42,791 bases of DNA from Bacteroidaceae bacterium (GTDB taxonomy: Bacteria; Bacteroidota; Bacteroidia; Bacteroidales; Bacteroidaceae): the NCBI GenBank assembly GCA_024688885.1, contig JAILDV010000056.1:1-42791 (forward strand), given 5' to 3'. A model generated the notes under the pieces. That model saw only the letters and a program-made list of their open reading frames with translations. It was not told the origin of the DNA and made no database searches. Below, piece after piece: positions 8,824 to 18,170 of the stretch (position 1 is its first letter; every line of letters begins with the position of its first letter). A program made the translations under genes and the position numbers.

Positions 8824-9690
8824 ATGAACAGAATCATTACAATAAGCATCGCATTAGCGATGACTGTTGGCATCCTTCACGCCAACAACCTTCCCAAACC
8901 CAACAAGAAACAACGGAAAGCAGACATTCAACGGCTCATAGACATGAGAGACCATCCCGTGCATAATCCGATGATAGCGCTCTTGCAAGATGGCGACCAA
9001 TGTTTCGACTACTGCATGGATGCCTACTACCGTTCGGAGGAACAGTATGCCAAAGACACCTCAGCTGTTCGAGAAACTTACCGCCAGAATGACTGGATAA
9101 TGAGCATGTGTCATACACTCACCGAAAAAGAAGTGGCGAAATACCATCTGGAATGGTTTCCCATGCTGATGGACAAGGCAGAAAGAGAGATGAGCATCAC
9201 CAACAACCGTTTCAAGGAAGTCACCCAATTCTGCGACAAGATCTATGCTATGCGCCGACAGGCAGCCGCACAGACAATGCCCACAGGAAAAATCAAGCAT
9301 CTCATCTATGAAGAGTATGGTTCTTCACGCCCCAACCCTGTGTATTATGAGATAAAGATAGATCCATCCACGGGCAAGGTCATGTTGTATGGTCCCGAAA
9401 ACCGTCACCTTGACGAAGCAGAGAAGCGTCCACAAACCACACTCTCGGAAGACGTGCTCAACACCATCAGACAAATGATGGAAGAGCACAAAATCTACCA
9501 GGAACCTTCCAGTTTCTACCGTCCCATACTTACGGGTGTTCCACCTGTCACAGGTGGTCCTCCATCATGGCATTTCACGTGTGAGCTGGAAGGCGGCAAA
9601 GTGAGCACCAGCGGTGAACAAATGAGTCCTCCTCGTGGTTGCACGACCATTGCAAACTATCTAAGCACATTCCTGAAGAATCACGAATGA
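8824..9690 (+). CDS. Secreted protein of unknown function
   Basis: This is a 288-residue protein from ATG 8824; an in-frame ATG at 8809 adds five residues before the signal peptide (IITISIALAMTVGILHANN). The mature part is helical at first, with many charged residues and two Met-rich stretches (MDKAEREMSI, DKIYAMRRQAAAQ), then a beta-rich C-terminal third from about residue 160 (IKHLIYEEYGSS, YYEIKIDPSTGKVMLYG). A Pro/Gly-rich segment (GVPPVTGGPP) comes near the end. I recognise no family. It is transcribed divergently from the PAP2/VanX gene and may be exported to the periplasm. Confidence 0.75.
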   Translation: MNRIITISIALAMTVGILHANNLPKPNKKQRKADIQRLIDMRDHPVHNPMIALLQDGDQCFDYCMDAYYRSEEQYAKDTSAVRETYRQNDWIMSMCHTLTEKEVAKYHLEWFPMLMDKAEREMSITNNRFKEVTQFCDKIYAMRRQAAAQTMPTGKIKHLIYEEYGSSRPNPVYYEIKIDPSTGKVMLYGPENRHLDEAEKRPQTTLSEDVLNTIRQMMEEHKIYQEPSSFYRPILTGVPPVTGGPPSWHFTCELEGGKVSTSGEQMSPPRGCTTIANYLSTFLKNHE

Positions 9691-9702
9691 CATCCGTTTG
9701 AT

Positions 9703-9816
9703 TAGTTGAGAGTTGACAGTTGAGAGTTGAGAGTTGGTAGGCAACTTTTCATTGTCTCATTCTTTCATTCTCTCATTTTATAGAGTGCCAGCTTAACTAC
9801 TTAACTATTTCAGAAA
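9703..9816. repeat. Three adjacent short-period tandem arrays
   Basis: At 9703-9737 five heptads follow each other (TAGTTGA, GAGTTGA, CAGTTGA, GAGTTGA, GAGTTGG). They are followed by an 8-bp-period stretch of CATTCTTT/CATTCTCT type (about 9750-9780) and by TTAACTAC/TTAACTAT (about 9793-9808). The first array is the reverse complement of the TCAACTG/TCAACTC heptads found at and inside trpF. No protein-coding signal is present in this gap. Confidence 0.75.
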
Positions 9817-9858
9817 CTTGAAATCTATAAAATACAGACATCTTTACAAAGCATAAGT

Positions 9859-11220
9859 ATGAAAGCTTTTAGTCATTTTATCGGAATCATGGTGATGACT
9901 TGCATCCCATTAGCAGCAAACGCACAGTTTATGTTCGGAGGCGGAAATCGTGTAAACATGGACAGTCTCCGCAGAATCACAGCAACCGATTATGCCGACA
10001 TGCTGACCAAAGTAGGAGTTGGACAACCCCGTGAGGGTCGGCAACCTAATAGTCAGGACGAGAGTAAACATCCCAATTATGATGAGTTGACGGCCAACCC
10101 CTACCCTTTCTATCCAGACGCATTGGTAACAGAAAGTGGCAAGAGAGTGACCAACGCAAAGATGTGGTATAAGGTGCGACGTCCTGAATTGGTGAAATTG
10201 TTTGAGGACAATGTCTATGGACGTATCCCTGACAATGTACCCAATGTGAAATGGGAAGTCACGAATGAGGAGAAGAAGGATTTCGCAGGAACACCCGTAG
10301 TCGTCCGCTATCTCAAAGGCGTGGTGGACAACTCCAACTATCCATCCATCAAGGTGGAGATTCAAGCCAATGTGGTATATCCTGACAATGGAAAGCGAAA
10401 CATTCCCGTCATCATAGAGTTCGGCTTCGGAGGTGGCGACCCCACCCGCACTCGTGCCGGTTCTGTGTCATGGCAACAGATGGTGATTGAACGTGGTTGG
10501 GCTGCTGCCACCATCAATCCTTCATCCATACAGGCAGATGCAGGTCATGGTCTTACCAACGGCATTATTGGTCTGTGCAACAAGGGGCAATTCCGCAAGC
10601 CTACCGATTGGGGAGCACTCCGTGCATGGGGATGGGGATTGTCGCGCCTCCTTGATTACTTGGAGACCGACGCAACTTTCGATGCGACAAAGTGCGCCAT
10701 CGAAGGTGTGTCACGATACGGCAAAGCATCACTCGTGGCTATGGCTTTCGAAGAACGCATTGCAGCTGGATTCATCGCTTCTTCAGGTAAGGCTGGTGCA
10801 GCAGGATGGCGTCGTGACTGTGGCGAGAGCATCGGAAACATCGTTTCCAGTGAGGAATACCACTGGGTATGCGGTAACTTGATCAAGTACGGTACTGACC
10901 CGTTGACGGAGAACGACATACCTGTTGATCAGCATGAACTCATTGCACTCTGCGCACCACGAGCCTGCTTCATCTCCACAGGCAGTTGGAATGGTGACAA
11001 ATGGCAAGATGTAGTAGGCTCGTTCATCTCGGCTTCAAAGGCATCACCCGTATATGAGCTGTTTGGTTACAAAGGTGTAGGAACAGACCTCTTCCCTGGA
11101 ATGGACAATGGGTTGATGGAAGGGCGCCTCACCTACCGTCAGCACCACGGTGGTCATGAAGCTGGACCTAACTGGCCTTTCTTCTTGGACTTTTTTGAAC
11201 GTGAAGTGGTCAGAAAATAA
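9859..11220 (+). CDS. Glucuronoyl methylesterase, CE15 family, secreted
   Basis: The 453-residue protein has a signal peptide ending near residue 22 (LAANAQ) and an alpha/beta-hydrolase fold. The nucleophile elbow is GVSRYGK with Ser285, typical of carbohydrate esterase family 15. The acidic residue probably lies in the following segments, and a C-terminal HHGGHEAG supplies the likely catalytic His433. CE15 enzymes cut the ester between 4-O-methyl-glucuronic acid of glucuronoxylan and lignin alcohols. The downstream arabinofuranosidase fits a role in arabinoglucuronoxylan use. The older label acetyl xylan esterase is possible but the motif favours CE15. Confidence 0.82.
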   Translation: MKAFSHFIGIMVMTCIPLAANAQFMFGGGNRVNMDSLRRITATDYADMLTKVGVGQPREGRQPNSQDESKHPNYDELTANPYPFYPDALVTESGKRVTNAKMWYKVRRPELVKLFEDNVYGRIPDNVPNVKWEVTNEEKKDFAGTPVVVRYLKGVVDNSNYPSIKVEIQANVVYPDNGKRNIPVIIEFGFGGGDPTRTRAGSVSWQQMVIERGWAAATINPSSIQADAGHGLTNGIIGLCNKGQFRKPTDWGALRAWGWGLSRLLDYLETDATFDATKCAIEGVSRYGKASLVAMAFEERIAAGFIASSGKAGAAGWRRDCGESIGNIVSSEEYHWVCGNLIKYGTDPLTENDIPVDQHELIALCAPRACFISTGSWNGDKWQDVVGSFISASKASPVYELFGYKGVGTDLFPGMDNGLMEGRLTYRQHHGGHEAGPNWPFFLDFFEREVVRK

Positions 11221-11233
11221 ATTCTTTCAGATA

Positions 11234-11265
11234 ATTGGCTATATGAAGAAAAAGCTGTACTTTTG
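11234..11265 (+). promoter_or_regulatory. Promoter of the GH51 gene
   Basis: ATTG at 11234-11237 and TACTTTTG at 11258-11265 have a 20-bp spacer. The start point is near 11272, about 54 nt before the ATG. Confidence 0.6.
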
Positions 11266-11325
11266 TACGCACTTTTTTACTAAGATACCTTACTATTCAC
11301 TTATTATATAATAAACACAAACTTT

Positions 11326-13512
11326 ATGAACAGAAAAACCTGGATAGTTTCTGCTCTGATGTTCGGTGCGCTGACGCACAGCATGGCTCAGACAGAACAG
11401 CGCCAACTGACCCTTGACGTGAAGGACTTGGGCATCGAAATCAGCCCCACCCTCAGTGGCATCTTCTTCGAGGACATCAACCAGTCGCTCGATGGTGGCA
11501 TTTGTGCCCAGATGATTCAGAACAATTCTTTTCAGGCATACAATGTGCCAGACGGTCCTGCCAACGAGTTCTCGCAGAGCGACACCATTTTCTTCGGATG
11601 GACGGTCGTAAACAAAGGCGGTGCTGTAGGTGAGGCGCATGCCGTGAGTGACCATCCGCTCATCAAGACCTTGGAGCGCAAGTATGGCTATGACCCTAAT
11701 GACAAATATGATGACGAACTCCGCTATGTGCAGTATTGTGTGCGGTTTGACATCCAGTCGGCAGGGAAAGGCTTTGGCATTGCTGCCAACGGTTACGGCA
11801 TCACACCAACTACGCGCGATCGCAATGCCACATACTCCAACAATACCCAACGCCCCTCTCTGGCGGTTGAGACGAATGTGAAATACGACCTCGGACTCTA
11901 TCTGCAAGGTGAGCAATACAAGGGTAAGGTCTGTGTCTGGCTGGAAGACATTGACGGGAAACTCAACTCCAACATTGTGAAGATTTCGAAGTTGCCAAAT
12001 GACTGGAAGAAGTTCAAAGGCTCACTGAAGGCATTGCGTTCGAAAGACAGCCGTCTGGTCATTACGGGTGATGCTGCAGGCACTTTCTATCTCGATTTCG
12101 TCACATTGTTACCAGAGGCATCACACCTGTGGAAAGGTGGTAAAGCAGGACCTTTGCGTAAAGACTTGATGGAGGCACTGGCAAATCTGCATCCTCAATT
12201 CATGCGATTCCCTGGTGGATGTGCATCAGAAGGACCGAACTACTTTGGGCAGGTGTTCTGGAAGAACTCCATCGGAAAACCTGAGGAGCGCATTGGATTC
12301 CGCAACCACTGGGGTTACTGGACATCACAGTATGTAGGATTCTATGAGTATTTCCTGATGGCAGAATCGTTAGGTGCAAGTCCATTGCCCGTCCTCAACA
12401 ATGGCGTGACCTGTCAGTTTGCTGGACATCAATATATCGCTCCACTTGAAACGGAAGCTGACCGCCAGCGATTCCACGACATCTTTGTGAAGGATGCCCT
12501 TGACCTTATCGAGTTCTGCAATGGACCGACCTCCTCACAATGGGGAAAGGTACGTGCGCAGATGGGACACCCTGCCCCATTCAACTTGAAGTATCTGGGT
12601 ATCGGTAACGAGAACCAAGGCAAGGAGTTCTGGGAGCGTTTCGACATCATGTATAAGGCTGTCAAGGCACAATACCCCGACATCATCATCGTCTCTACTG
12701 CAGGTGCTCGCGATGCAGGACGTGAGTTTGACGCTAACTATGCTGAAATTGACACAAAGTATGCTGATACATACGTTGACGAGCACTACTACAAGGGGGA
12801 TGACTGGTTCTTCAGTCAAGGCAACCGATATGCTCCCAATGCCAAACGTGGCGGTCAAGGGCTGACTTACGACCGCAGCAGACCTACACGCGTGTTTGTG
12901 GGAGAGTTTGCCAACAACGGCACCAACAACGCCTACCAATCCACCTTGGCAGAGGCTGCCTACTGGTTGAGTCTGGAACGCAATTCCGACATGGTGGTCA
13001 TGGCTGCCTATGCCCCACTCTTCTGCAAGAAGGGTTACAACAAGTGGAATTCCAATCTTATCTGGTTCGACAACAGAGGTTTGTGGCGCACCACGAACTA
13101 CTACTACCAGCAACTCTTCTCATTAGCAGGTAACAGGGCGTTGAAGTATCACGATGTGATGAACAGCAATGATGCCGACGGAAAGGTCTATACTTCTGCA
13201 ACCATTGACACGAAAACGGGTATGGTATATGTGAAGTTTGTCAATGCCGAGGCGAAGGACAAACAGATAAGTGTCACGCTCAACTCGGACGACACCTATA
13301 CTGCCGAGATGGAATACATGACCTCACACGACACCAGCATCAAGAATCAAGGCGACCAAAACTACTATTCAAGTCATCCCGATGTGGACAGTTCGTTCGG
13401 TTACCATGAAGCCATCACCCCACAAACCCAAACCATTGGAAACGTGAAAGGCTCATTCAACTTTGTAATGCCAGAGAATTCGGTGGGTGTGCTACGATTA
13501 ACGAAGAAATAA
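11326..13512 (+). CDS. Alpha-L-arabinofuranosidase, GH51 family, secreted
   Basis: The 728-residue enzyme has a signal peptide (about 1-21, ending HSMAQ). A beta-sandwich/carbohydrate-binding segment lies in the first 270 residues and a TIM barrel in the middle. The acid/base is Glu429 in GIGNEN and the nucleophile Glu527 in FVGEFANNG, both typical of GH51 retaining enzymes. A C-terminal beta-sandwich domain follows (VKFVNAEAKDKQISVTL). It removes terminal arabinose from arabinoxylan or arabinan. It has its own promoter and is followed 34 bp later by the HAD lipoprotein. Confidence 0.92.
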   Translation: MNRKTWIVSALMFGALTHSMAQTEQRQLTLDVKDLGIEISPTLSGIFFEDINQSLDGGICAQMIQNNSFQAYNVPDGPANEFSQSDTIFFGWTVVNKGGAVGEAHAVSDHPLIKTLERKYGYDPNDKYDDELRYVQYCVRFDIQSAGKGFGIAANGYGITPTTRDRNATYSNNTQRPSLAVETNVKYDLGLYLQGEQYKGKVCVWLEDIDGKLNSNIVKISKLPNDWKKFKGSLKALRSKDSRLVITGDAAGTFYLDFVTLLPEASHLWKGGKAGPLRKDLMEALANLHPQFMRFPGGCASEGPNYFGQVFWKNSIGKPEERIGFRNHWGYWTSQYVGFYEYFLMAESLGASPLPVLNNGVTCQFAGHQYIAPLETEADRQRFHDIFVKDALDLIEFCNGPTSSQWGKVRAQMGHPAPFNLKYLGIGNENQGKEFWERFDIMYKAVKAQYPDIIIVSTAGARDAGREFDANYAEIDTKYADTYVDEHYYKGDDWFFSQGNRYAPNAKRGGQGLTYDRSRPTRVFVGEFANNGTNNAYQSTLAEAAYWLSLERNSDMVVMAAYAPLFCKKGYNKWNSNLIWFDNRGLWRTTNYYYQQLFSLAGNRALKYHDVMNSNDADGKVYTSATIDTKTGMVYVKFVNAEAKDKQISVTLNSDDTYTAEMEYMTSHDTSIKNQGDQNYYSSHPDVDSSFGYHEAITPQTQTIGNVKGSFNFVMPENSVGVLRLTKK

Positions 13513-13546
13513 ACACTCTATACATTTATTATAAAATAAAACAGAC

Positions 13547-14611
13547 ATGAAGAAACATTTATTGATTTTCACTCTTGCACTGATTGCGATTCTTACCAGT
13601 TGCAGCAAGGATGATGATGGAACAAAGGCAAAGAATTACTTCCCATCTTGGAACCAGTGCGAGGCACTGACGGCTTTGCAGGAATATGTCGAAGATGTGA
13701 CAAATCAGAAGTCTGACAACTACATCATTCCAGAGGACCGCATTGCCACCTTCGACATGGACGGTACGTTCGTCGGTGAACTCTACCCCACCTATTTTGA
13801 GTACAACCTGCTCGAATACCGTGCGCTGGACGATGCTGATTACAAGGACAAGGCTCCAGAGGATGTACGCGAGGCGGCACAGGAAATCAGGGATTTTGTA
13901 CGCAACGGCACTGCCTTGCCCTCGCAGTTCGACATGAAGCACGCCCGTGCGGCAGCCAAGGCTTACGCAGGAATGACCATCGCCGAGTTTGATGATTACG
14001 TAAAAGAATATGCCAAACAGACAGCTAACGGATTCAAAGGAATGTCTTACGGCCAAAGCTTTTACAAGCCCATGCTGGAGGTGTTCGAGTATTTGAAAGA
14101 CAAAGGCTTCACCTTTTATGTCGTTTCAGGCTCCGACCGCTTCATCTGCCGCGCTCTCGTTGAACCTATCGGCATCGCGCCAAACAGGGTGATTGGCATG
14201 GATGTGAAACTCGTGTCCAGTAGCCAAGGTGAAGAAGCTGGTGTTAACTATACCATGGGACGGGAAGAGGACATCGTCCGCACCGACGAGTTGATTATCA
14301 AAAACCTGAAGACCAACAAAGTCCTTCAAATATCCCAAGAGATTGGCAAGGTGCCCGTACTGTCGTTCGGCAATAGCGGTGGTGACTGCTCCATGCACAA
14401 CTACTGCCTGAGTAACACGAAGTACCGCACGGCTACCTTCATGCTGATTGCTGACGATGATGCCCGCGACCACGCTAACCCCACGAAAGCCCTGAAGCTG
14501 GGTGAGCAATGGCGCGAGAATGGCTACCACGTCATCTCGATGAAGAATGACTTCAAGACCATCTATGGTCCTGATGTGGAGAAAGTGGACTTCACTTTCC
14601 CATCAGAATAA
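13547..14611 (+). CDS. HAD-superfamily phosphatase-like lipoprotein
   Basis: The 354-residue protein starts with a lipoprotein signal (ILTSC, Cys at residue 20), so it should be anchored in the envelope. The HAD motif I is FDMDGTF with Asp70 as nucleophile and Asp72 as acid. Motif II is the Ser of YVVSGSDRF. The C-terminal metal motif is FGNSGGDCSM. The segment between is helical (cap domain, about 85-180). This resembles phosphoserine phosphatase-like members of the superfamily, but a periplasmic location suggests a scavenging phosphatase. The substrate is not evident. It is probably cotranscribed with the GH51 gene. Confidence 0.82.
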   Translation: MKKHLLIFTLALIAILTSCSKDDDGTKAKNYFPSWNQCEALTALQEYVEDVTNQKSDNYIIPEDRIATFDMDGTFVGELYPTYFEYNLLEYRALDDADYKDKAPEDVREAAQEIRDFVRNGTALPSQFDMKHARAAAKAYAGMTIAEFDDYVKEYAKQTANGFKGMSYGQSFYKPMLEVFEYLKDKGFTFYVVSGSDRFICRALVEPIGIAPNRVIGMDVKLVSSSQGEEAGVNYTMGREEDIVRTDELIIKNLKTNKVLQISQEIGKVPVLSFGNSGGDCSMHNYCLSNTKYRTATFMLIADDDARDHANPTKALKLGEQWRENGYHVISMKNDFKTIYGPDVEKVDFTFPSE

Positions 14612-14620
14612 TAACAACGC

Positions 14621-14664
14621 ATAATAAAGAGGCTGGGGATTGATTTCCTCAGCCTCTTTATTAT
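14621..14664. terminator. Bidirectional terminator between HAD lipoprotein and serA
   Basis: An AATAAAGAGGCTG arm (14623-14635) pairs with CAGCCTCTTTATT (14650-14662), extendable on both sides. It lies between convergent genes with A-rich and T-rich flanks. Confidence 0.85.
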
Positions 14665-14696
14665 TCGTGTAATTCGTTGTTGTATTGTTCGTGGAA

Positions 14697-15617
14697 TTAC
14701 TTGTTCACCTGGAACTTCGTGATGCCATCCTTGATATAGCCGACAATCTGGTTAGCTGCAGCAAGACCTGCGTTGGTATTTGCCTCAGCAGTTTGGGCAC
14801 CCATCTTCTTAGGTGTAGAGAAGTAACGGCCCTCGAACTTAGCGAACTCAGCATCTGCATCTGGCTTGATGTCGGTGATGTACTTGAGATCAGTGCGCTC
14901 AGCGAGGAGTTCGATGAGTTCTGGCTCATTGATGACTTCCTTGCGGGCTGTGTTGATGAGGATACCACCCTTCTTCATGCTGCCAACGAGTGCCTTGTTG
15001 ATGCTCTGCTTGGTCTCTGCAGTGGCAGGGATGTGGAGAGAAACGATATCACAAGTCTCGAAGAGTTCAGCCTGAGAAGCTGCTGCGTGCACACCTGCAG
15101 CCTCGATAGCCTCTGCTGGGCAGTAAGCATCGTATGCAGACACTTCCATACCGAAGCCCTTGGCGATGCGAGCCACGTTGCGACCTACATTACCAAATGC
15201 GAGGATACCCAATTTCTTACCGAGCAGCTCAGAACCAGCCTTGCCGTTGTAAAAGTTACGAACAGTGAACACAAGCAGACCGAGCACCAACTCAGCCACA
15301 GCATTTGCGTTCTGACCAGGAGTGTTCATCACCACCACCTTGTGAGCAGTGGCAGCTTCGAGGTCAACATTGTCGTAACCTGCACCTGCACGAACCACAA
15401 TCTTCAAGTTCTTGGCAGCATCGAGCACTTCTGCATCGATTTTGTCAGAACGGATGATGATGGCATCTACGTCAGCCACAGCGTTCAACAGTTGAGCCTT
15501 CTCTGTATATTTCTCCAAAAGAGCAAGCTCAAAACCTGCACCTTCAATAATCTCTTTGATACCAGCAACCGCAGGAGCAGCAAAAGGCTTCTCAGTTGCA
15601 ATTAAAACTTTTGCCAT
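14697..15617 (-). CDS. serA: D-3-phosphoglycerate dehydrogenase, short lysine type
   Basis: The 306-residue protein catalyses the first step of serine synthesis, NAD-dependent oxidation of 3-phosphoglycerate. It has the D-2-hydroxyacid dehydrogenase fold with the nucleotide-binding loop AFGNVGRN (about 146-153), and lacks the C-terminal ACT domain seen in many SerA proteins. The usual catalytic His in the TPH motif is absent: the segment reads STPKKMGAQT, with Lys270 at that place. This matches the short enzymes known from Bacteroides and Entamoeba, where lysine replaces histidine. serC lies 30 bp upstream in the same direction, making a serC-serA operon. Confidence 0.92.
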   Translation of the reverse strand: MAKVLIATEKPFAAPAVAGIKEIIEGAGFELALLEKYTEKAQLLNAVADVDAIIIRSDKIDAEVLDAAKNLKIVVRAGAGYDNVDLEAATAHKVVVMNTPGQNANAVAELVLGLLVFTVRNFYNGKAGSELLGKKLGILAFGNVGRNVARIAKGFGMEVSAYDAYCPAEAIEAAGVHAAASQAELFETCDIVSLHIPATAETKQSINKALVGSMKKGGILINTARKEVINEPELIELLAERTDLKYITDIKPDADAEFAKFEGRYFSTPKKMGAQTAEANTNAGLAAANQIVGYIKDGITKFQVNK

Positions 15618-15647
15618 TTTTAATTAAGTTGGGAGTTAGGATTAACT

Positions 15648-16715
15648 TTAATGAGCACCTTCAAACTCCTGCATGCACTTCACAAGAGCCTGAACGCCTT
15701 CGATAGACATGGCGTTGTAGCAAGAAGCACGGAAGCCACCAACATCGCGGTGACCCTTCACGCCAACCATACCCTGAGATGTAGCGAACTTGAGGAACTC
15801 GTCCTGCAAATCCTGATACTCTGGCTTCAAGACGAAAGTAATGTTCATGAGAGAGCGGCTGTCTTCCTCAGCAGTACCCACAAAGAGTTTGTTGCGGTCG
15901 ATTTCAGCATATACAATTTCAGCACGCTGCTTTGCCAACTTCTCCATTGCTTCCACACCACCATGAGCCTTCATGTAGCGGAGGTTCATCAATGCTGAGT
16001 AGATAGGCACCACAGGAGGAGTGTTGAACATAGAACCCTTCTTCACGTGAGTGCGGTAGTCGAGCATGGTTGGGATGTGACGAGACACCTTACCGAGAGC
16101 ATCCTCCTTCACGATGACGAAGGTGAGACCTGCCATAGCAAGGTTCTTTTGTGCACCACCATAAATCATGGCATACTTGCTCACATCAACAGGACGACTG
16201 AAGATGTCTGAAGACATGTCGGCAATCAGAGGGATTGGAGAATCGATGTCTTTGCGAAGCTCTGTACCATAAATCGTGTTGTTAGAGGTGATGTGCAGGT
16301 AATCAGCATCTGTTGGAATCTCGAAGTTGCGTGGAATGTAAGTGAAGTTCTTGTCGGCAGAAGATGCCACTTCCACCACTTCACCGAATGCCTTTGCTTC
16401 CTTCTCTGCCTTTGTAGCCCAAACACCAGTGTTCAGGTAGGCAGCCTTCTTCTCGAGGAAGTTGTAGGGAACCATACAGAACTCAAGGCTTGCACCACCA
16501 CCAAGGAAGAGCACGGAGTAACCCTCTGGAATGTTGAGAAGTTCCTTGAAGAGAGCTACTGCCTCGTCAACTACTGGCTGAAAATCCTTTGCGCGGTGGC
16601 TAATCTCCATAAGAGAGAGTCCTGAACCATTGAAATCAAGACAAGCCTGTGCAGTCTGTTCAATCACCTCGCGAGGAAGGATGGAAGGTCCTGCATTGAA
16701 ATTGTACTTTTTCAT
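15648..16715 (-). CDS. serC: Phosphoserine aminotransferase
   Basis: The 355-residue PLP enzyme converts 3-phosphohydroxypyruvate to phosphoserine and takes part in pyridoxine synthesis. It starts with the family signature [13 protein letters not shown] and has [10 protein letters not shown] for phosphate binding. The PLP lysine lies in [13 protein letters not shown] (about residue 192). MSSDIFSRP and [10 protein letters not shown] near the C terminus are also typical. Its length is usual. It is the first gene of the serC-serA unit with a -7 box 57 bp upstream. Confidence 0.96.
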   Translation of the reverse strand: MKKYNFNAGPSILPREVIEQTAQACLDFNGSGLSLMEISHRAKDFQPVVDEAVALFKELLNIPEGYSVLFLGGGASLEFCMVPYNFLEKKAAYLNTGVWATKAEKEAKAFGEVVEVASSADKNFTYIPRNFEIPTDADYLHITSNNTIYGTELRKDIDSPIPLIADMSSDIFSRPVDVSKYAMIYGGAQKNLAMAGLTFVIVKEDALGKVSRHIPTMLDYRTHVKKGSMFNTPPVVPIYSALMNLRYMKAHGGVEAMEKLAKQRAEIVYAEIDRNKLFVGTAEEDSRSLMNITFVLKPEYQDLQDEFLKFATSQGMVGVKGHRDVGGFRASCYNAMSIEGVQALVKCMQEFEGAH

Positions 16716-16771
16716 TGTTTGTTGTGATTATTAGATATAATGATGTTTCCTTCTTTTTACCAAAATCTTTG

Positions 16772-16806
16772 CAAAGATACTAATAAATCATCAAACGAAT
16801 GGCAAC
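16772..16806 (-). promoter_or_regulatory. Promoter of serC
   Basis: Minus-strand TATCTTTG (16779-16772) followed by CA fits the -7 box. The best -33 candidate is GTTG at 16806-16803, with a rather long 23-bp spacer. Confidence 0.55.
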
Positions 16807-16825
16807 TTGTTTTCATTTTATTTCA

Positions 16826-16871
16826 AAAAAAATGAAAATGGGTGTAAGCCAATATAAATTGGTACACCCAT
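16826..16871 (-). terminator. Terminator after corA
   Basis: ATGGGTGTA (16838-16846) pairs with TACACCCAT (16863-16871). An inner CCAAT/ATTGG stem is separated by a two-base bulge. On the minus strand it is followed by a long U-rich tail (16825-16837). Confidence 0.8.
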
Positions 16872-16890
16872 ATTGCAATTCGGAGAGATG

Positions 16891-17817
16891 TCAGAGCCAT
16901 TTTTTCCTTCTGAACCACCACAATGACACCGCTGTGCTGACCACACAGGCAATGATGGCAATCGGGAAGCCCATCTTCCAGTTTTCCATGCCGTTGATGA
17001 GGTTCATGCCGAACATGGACGTGATGAATGTCGGGAAGAGGATAATCATGTTCAGCGACGTCAAAAGTCGCATCACCGTGTTCATATTATTATTTATAAT
17101 GTTCGCGTAGGTGTCCATCGTCGAATCCAAGATGTTGATATAGATGGCAGTCGTCTCACGTGCCTGATTCATCTCGATGTTCACATCCTCGATGAGTTCA
17201 GCATCCAGTTCATCGACCGGCAGACGGAATTTCAGTTTACTCAACAGCGATTCGTTACCACGAATGGACGTGCCGAAGTATGTGAGCGAATCTTGCAGAC
17301 GGGAAAGATTGACCAAATCCTTGTTGTCGATATGCTTGTCGAGGTCACGTTTCGCCTTCTCAATGATGCTATTCACCTGTTTCAGATATTTCAGATACCA
17401 CACCGAAGCGCTCAAGAAGAGACGGAACACCAAATCCGCCGCATCGGTGAATCCCTCCGCGCGTCGCATCTGATGGTTCACAAAATCGAGCATCATCCGT
17501 GTCTCCTGATTGCAAATGGTGATAATCTTGTCTCCCTTCACGACAATACCCAGAGGGATGGTGGTGTAAGGACTTCTTGAAGAGACGCTCTTCAGGTGAG
17601 GAATACGCAAGATGATCATCAGCCATCCCTCGTCCATGTCATAACGTGCACGCTCATCAGCATCCGAAACGTCATCCATGAAGTAGTCGGGCATACCGAG
17701 TTCCTGTTCCAAGAACTCTCTATCGTCATCCACTGGGCAAGTCACCTGCACCCAGCAGTTTGGCTCCCACGCATCAATATGCTTGATGCCGCCATTAAAA
17801 TTCCAGAATGTTCGCAT
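16891..17817 (-). CDS. corA: CorA-type magnesium/cobalt transporter
   Basis: The 308-residue inner-membrane channel has a cytoplasmic N-terminal alpha/beta domain with a long helix, then two C-terminal membrane helices. The selectivity motif GMN is present (SMFGMNLINGMENW) in the periplasmic loop. The chain ends in a positive tail (WFRRKKWL). The frame is open 20 codons further upstream, but homology begins at MRTFWNFNGG. The predicted promoter at 18009 leaves a leader of about 180 nt containing a hairpin. Confidence 0.9.
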   Translation of the reverse strand: MRTFWNFNGGIKHIDAWEPNCWVQVTCPVDDDREFLEQELGMPDYFMDDVSDADERARYDMDEGWLMIILRIPHLKSVSSRSPYTTIPLGIVVKGDKIITICNQETRMMLDFVNHQMRRAEGFTDAADLVFRLFLSASVWYLKYLKQVNSIIEKAKRDLDKHIDNKDLVNLSRLQDSLTYFGTSIRGNESLLSKLKFRLPVDELDAELIEDVNIEMNQARETTAIYINILDSTMDTYANIINNNMNTVMRLLTSLNMIILFPTFITSMFGMNLINGMENWKMGFPIAIIACVVSTAVSLWWFRRKKWL

Positions 17818-17868
17818 TGTTGTTTCTGAATCTTTGCTTGTTGATGTAAGAACAGTAAAATCGGGGCA

Positions 17869-17903
17869 AAGACTCATTCAACTCCGCGTGAGAGGTGAGT
17901 CTT
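17869..17903 (-). promoter_or_regulatory. Hairpin in the corA leader
   Basis: AAGACTCA and TGAGTCTT (17903-17896 and 17876-17869 on the minus strand) form a perfect 8-bp stem with a possible inner CTC/GAG pairing. It sits about 50 nt ahead of the corA start in the predicted leader. I do not recognise the M-box magnesium riboswitch consensus here. It may be a cis-regulatory element or a chance structure. Confidence 0.35.
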
Positions 17904-18008
17904 ATCCCAGGCAATTCATACTATTCGCCGGATAATCGTCCATAGTTGTCACTATTAGTTTATACTCTCTTTTCTGTTGATTTCATGAAACATGCCAGAA
18001 ATCGGATG

Positions 18009-18040
18009 CAAAGGTACGACTAAGTGAGCATAAAAACAAG
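18009..18040 (-). promoter_or_regulatory. Promoter of corA
   Basis: Minus-strand CTTG (18040-18037) and TACCTTTG (18016-18009) are 20 bp apart. Together with the leader hairpin and the tagaturonate reductase terminator this explains the 353-bp gap between corA and the next gene. Confidence 0.65.
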
Positions 18041-18103
18041 AAAAAAGGCATTTTTTATTGGTTTTTCCGAACGAAAACAATATCATTGAAGCCAATGGCA
18101 TGA

Positions 18104-18144
18104 TAAAAAAGAAAAAGTGCCTGCAATTGAAAAATTACAGGCAC
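18104..18144 (-). terminator. Terminator after tagaturonate reductase
   Basis: The arms 18117-18128 and 18133-18144 form a 12-bp stem with one mismatch and a GAAA-type loop. On the minus strand it is followed by a U-rich run. Confidence 0.8.
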
Positions 18145-18170
18145 ACAATGATTCCTCTTTAACCGCAGTC

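Noticed and set aside
17818-18000. M-box magnesium riboswitch upstream of corA
   Set aside because: The leader lacks the conserved M-box core sequences; only a simple hairpin is supported.
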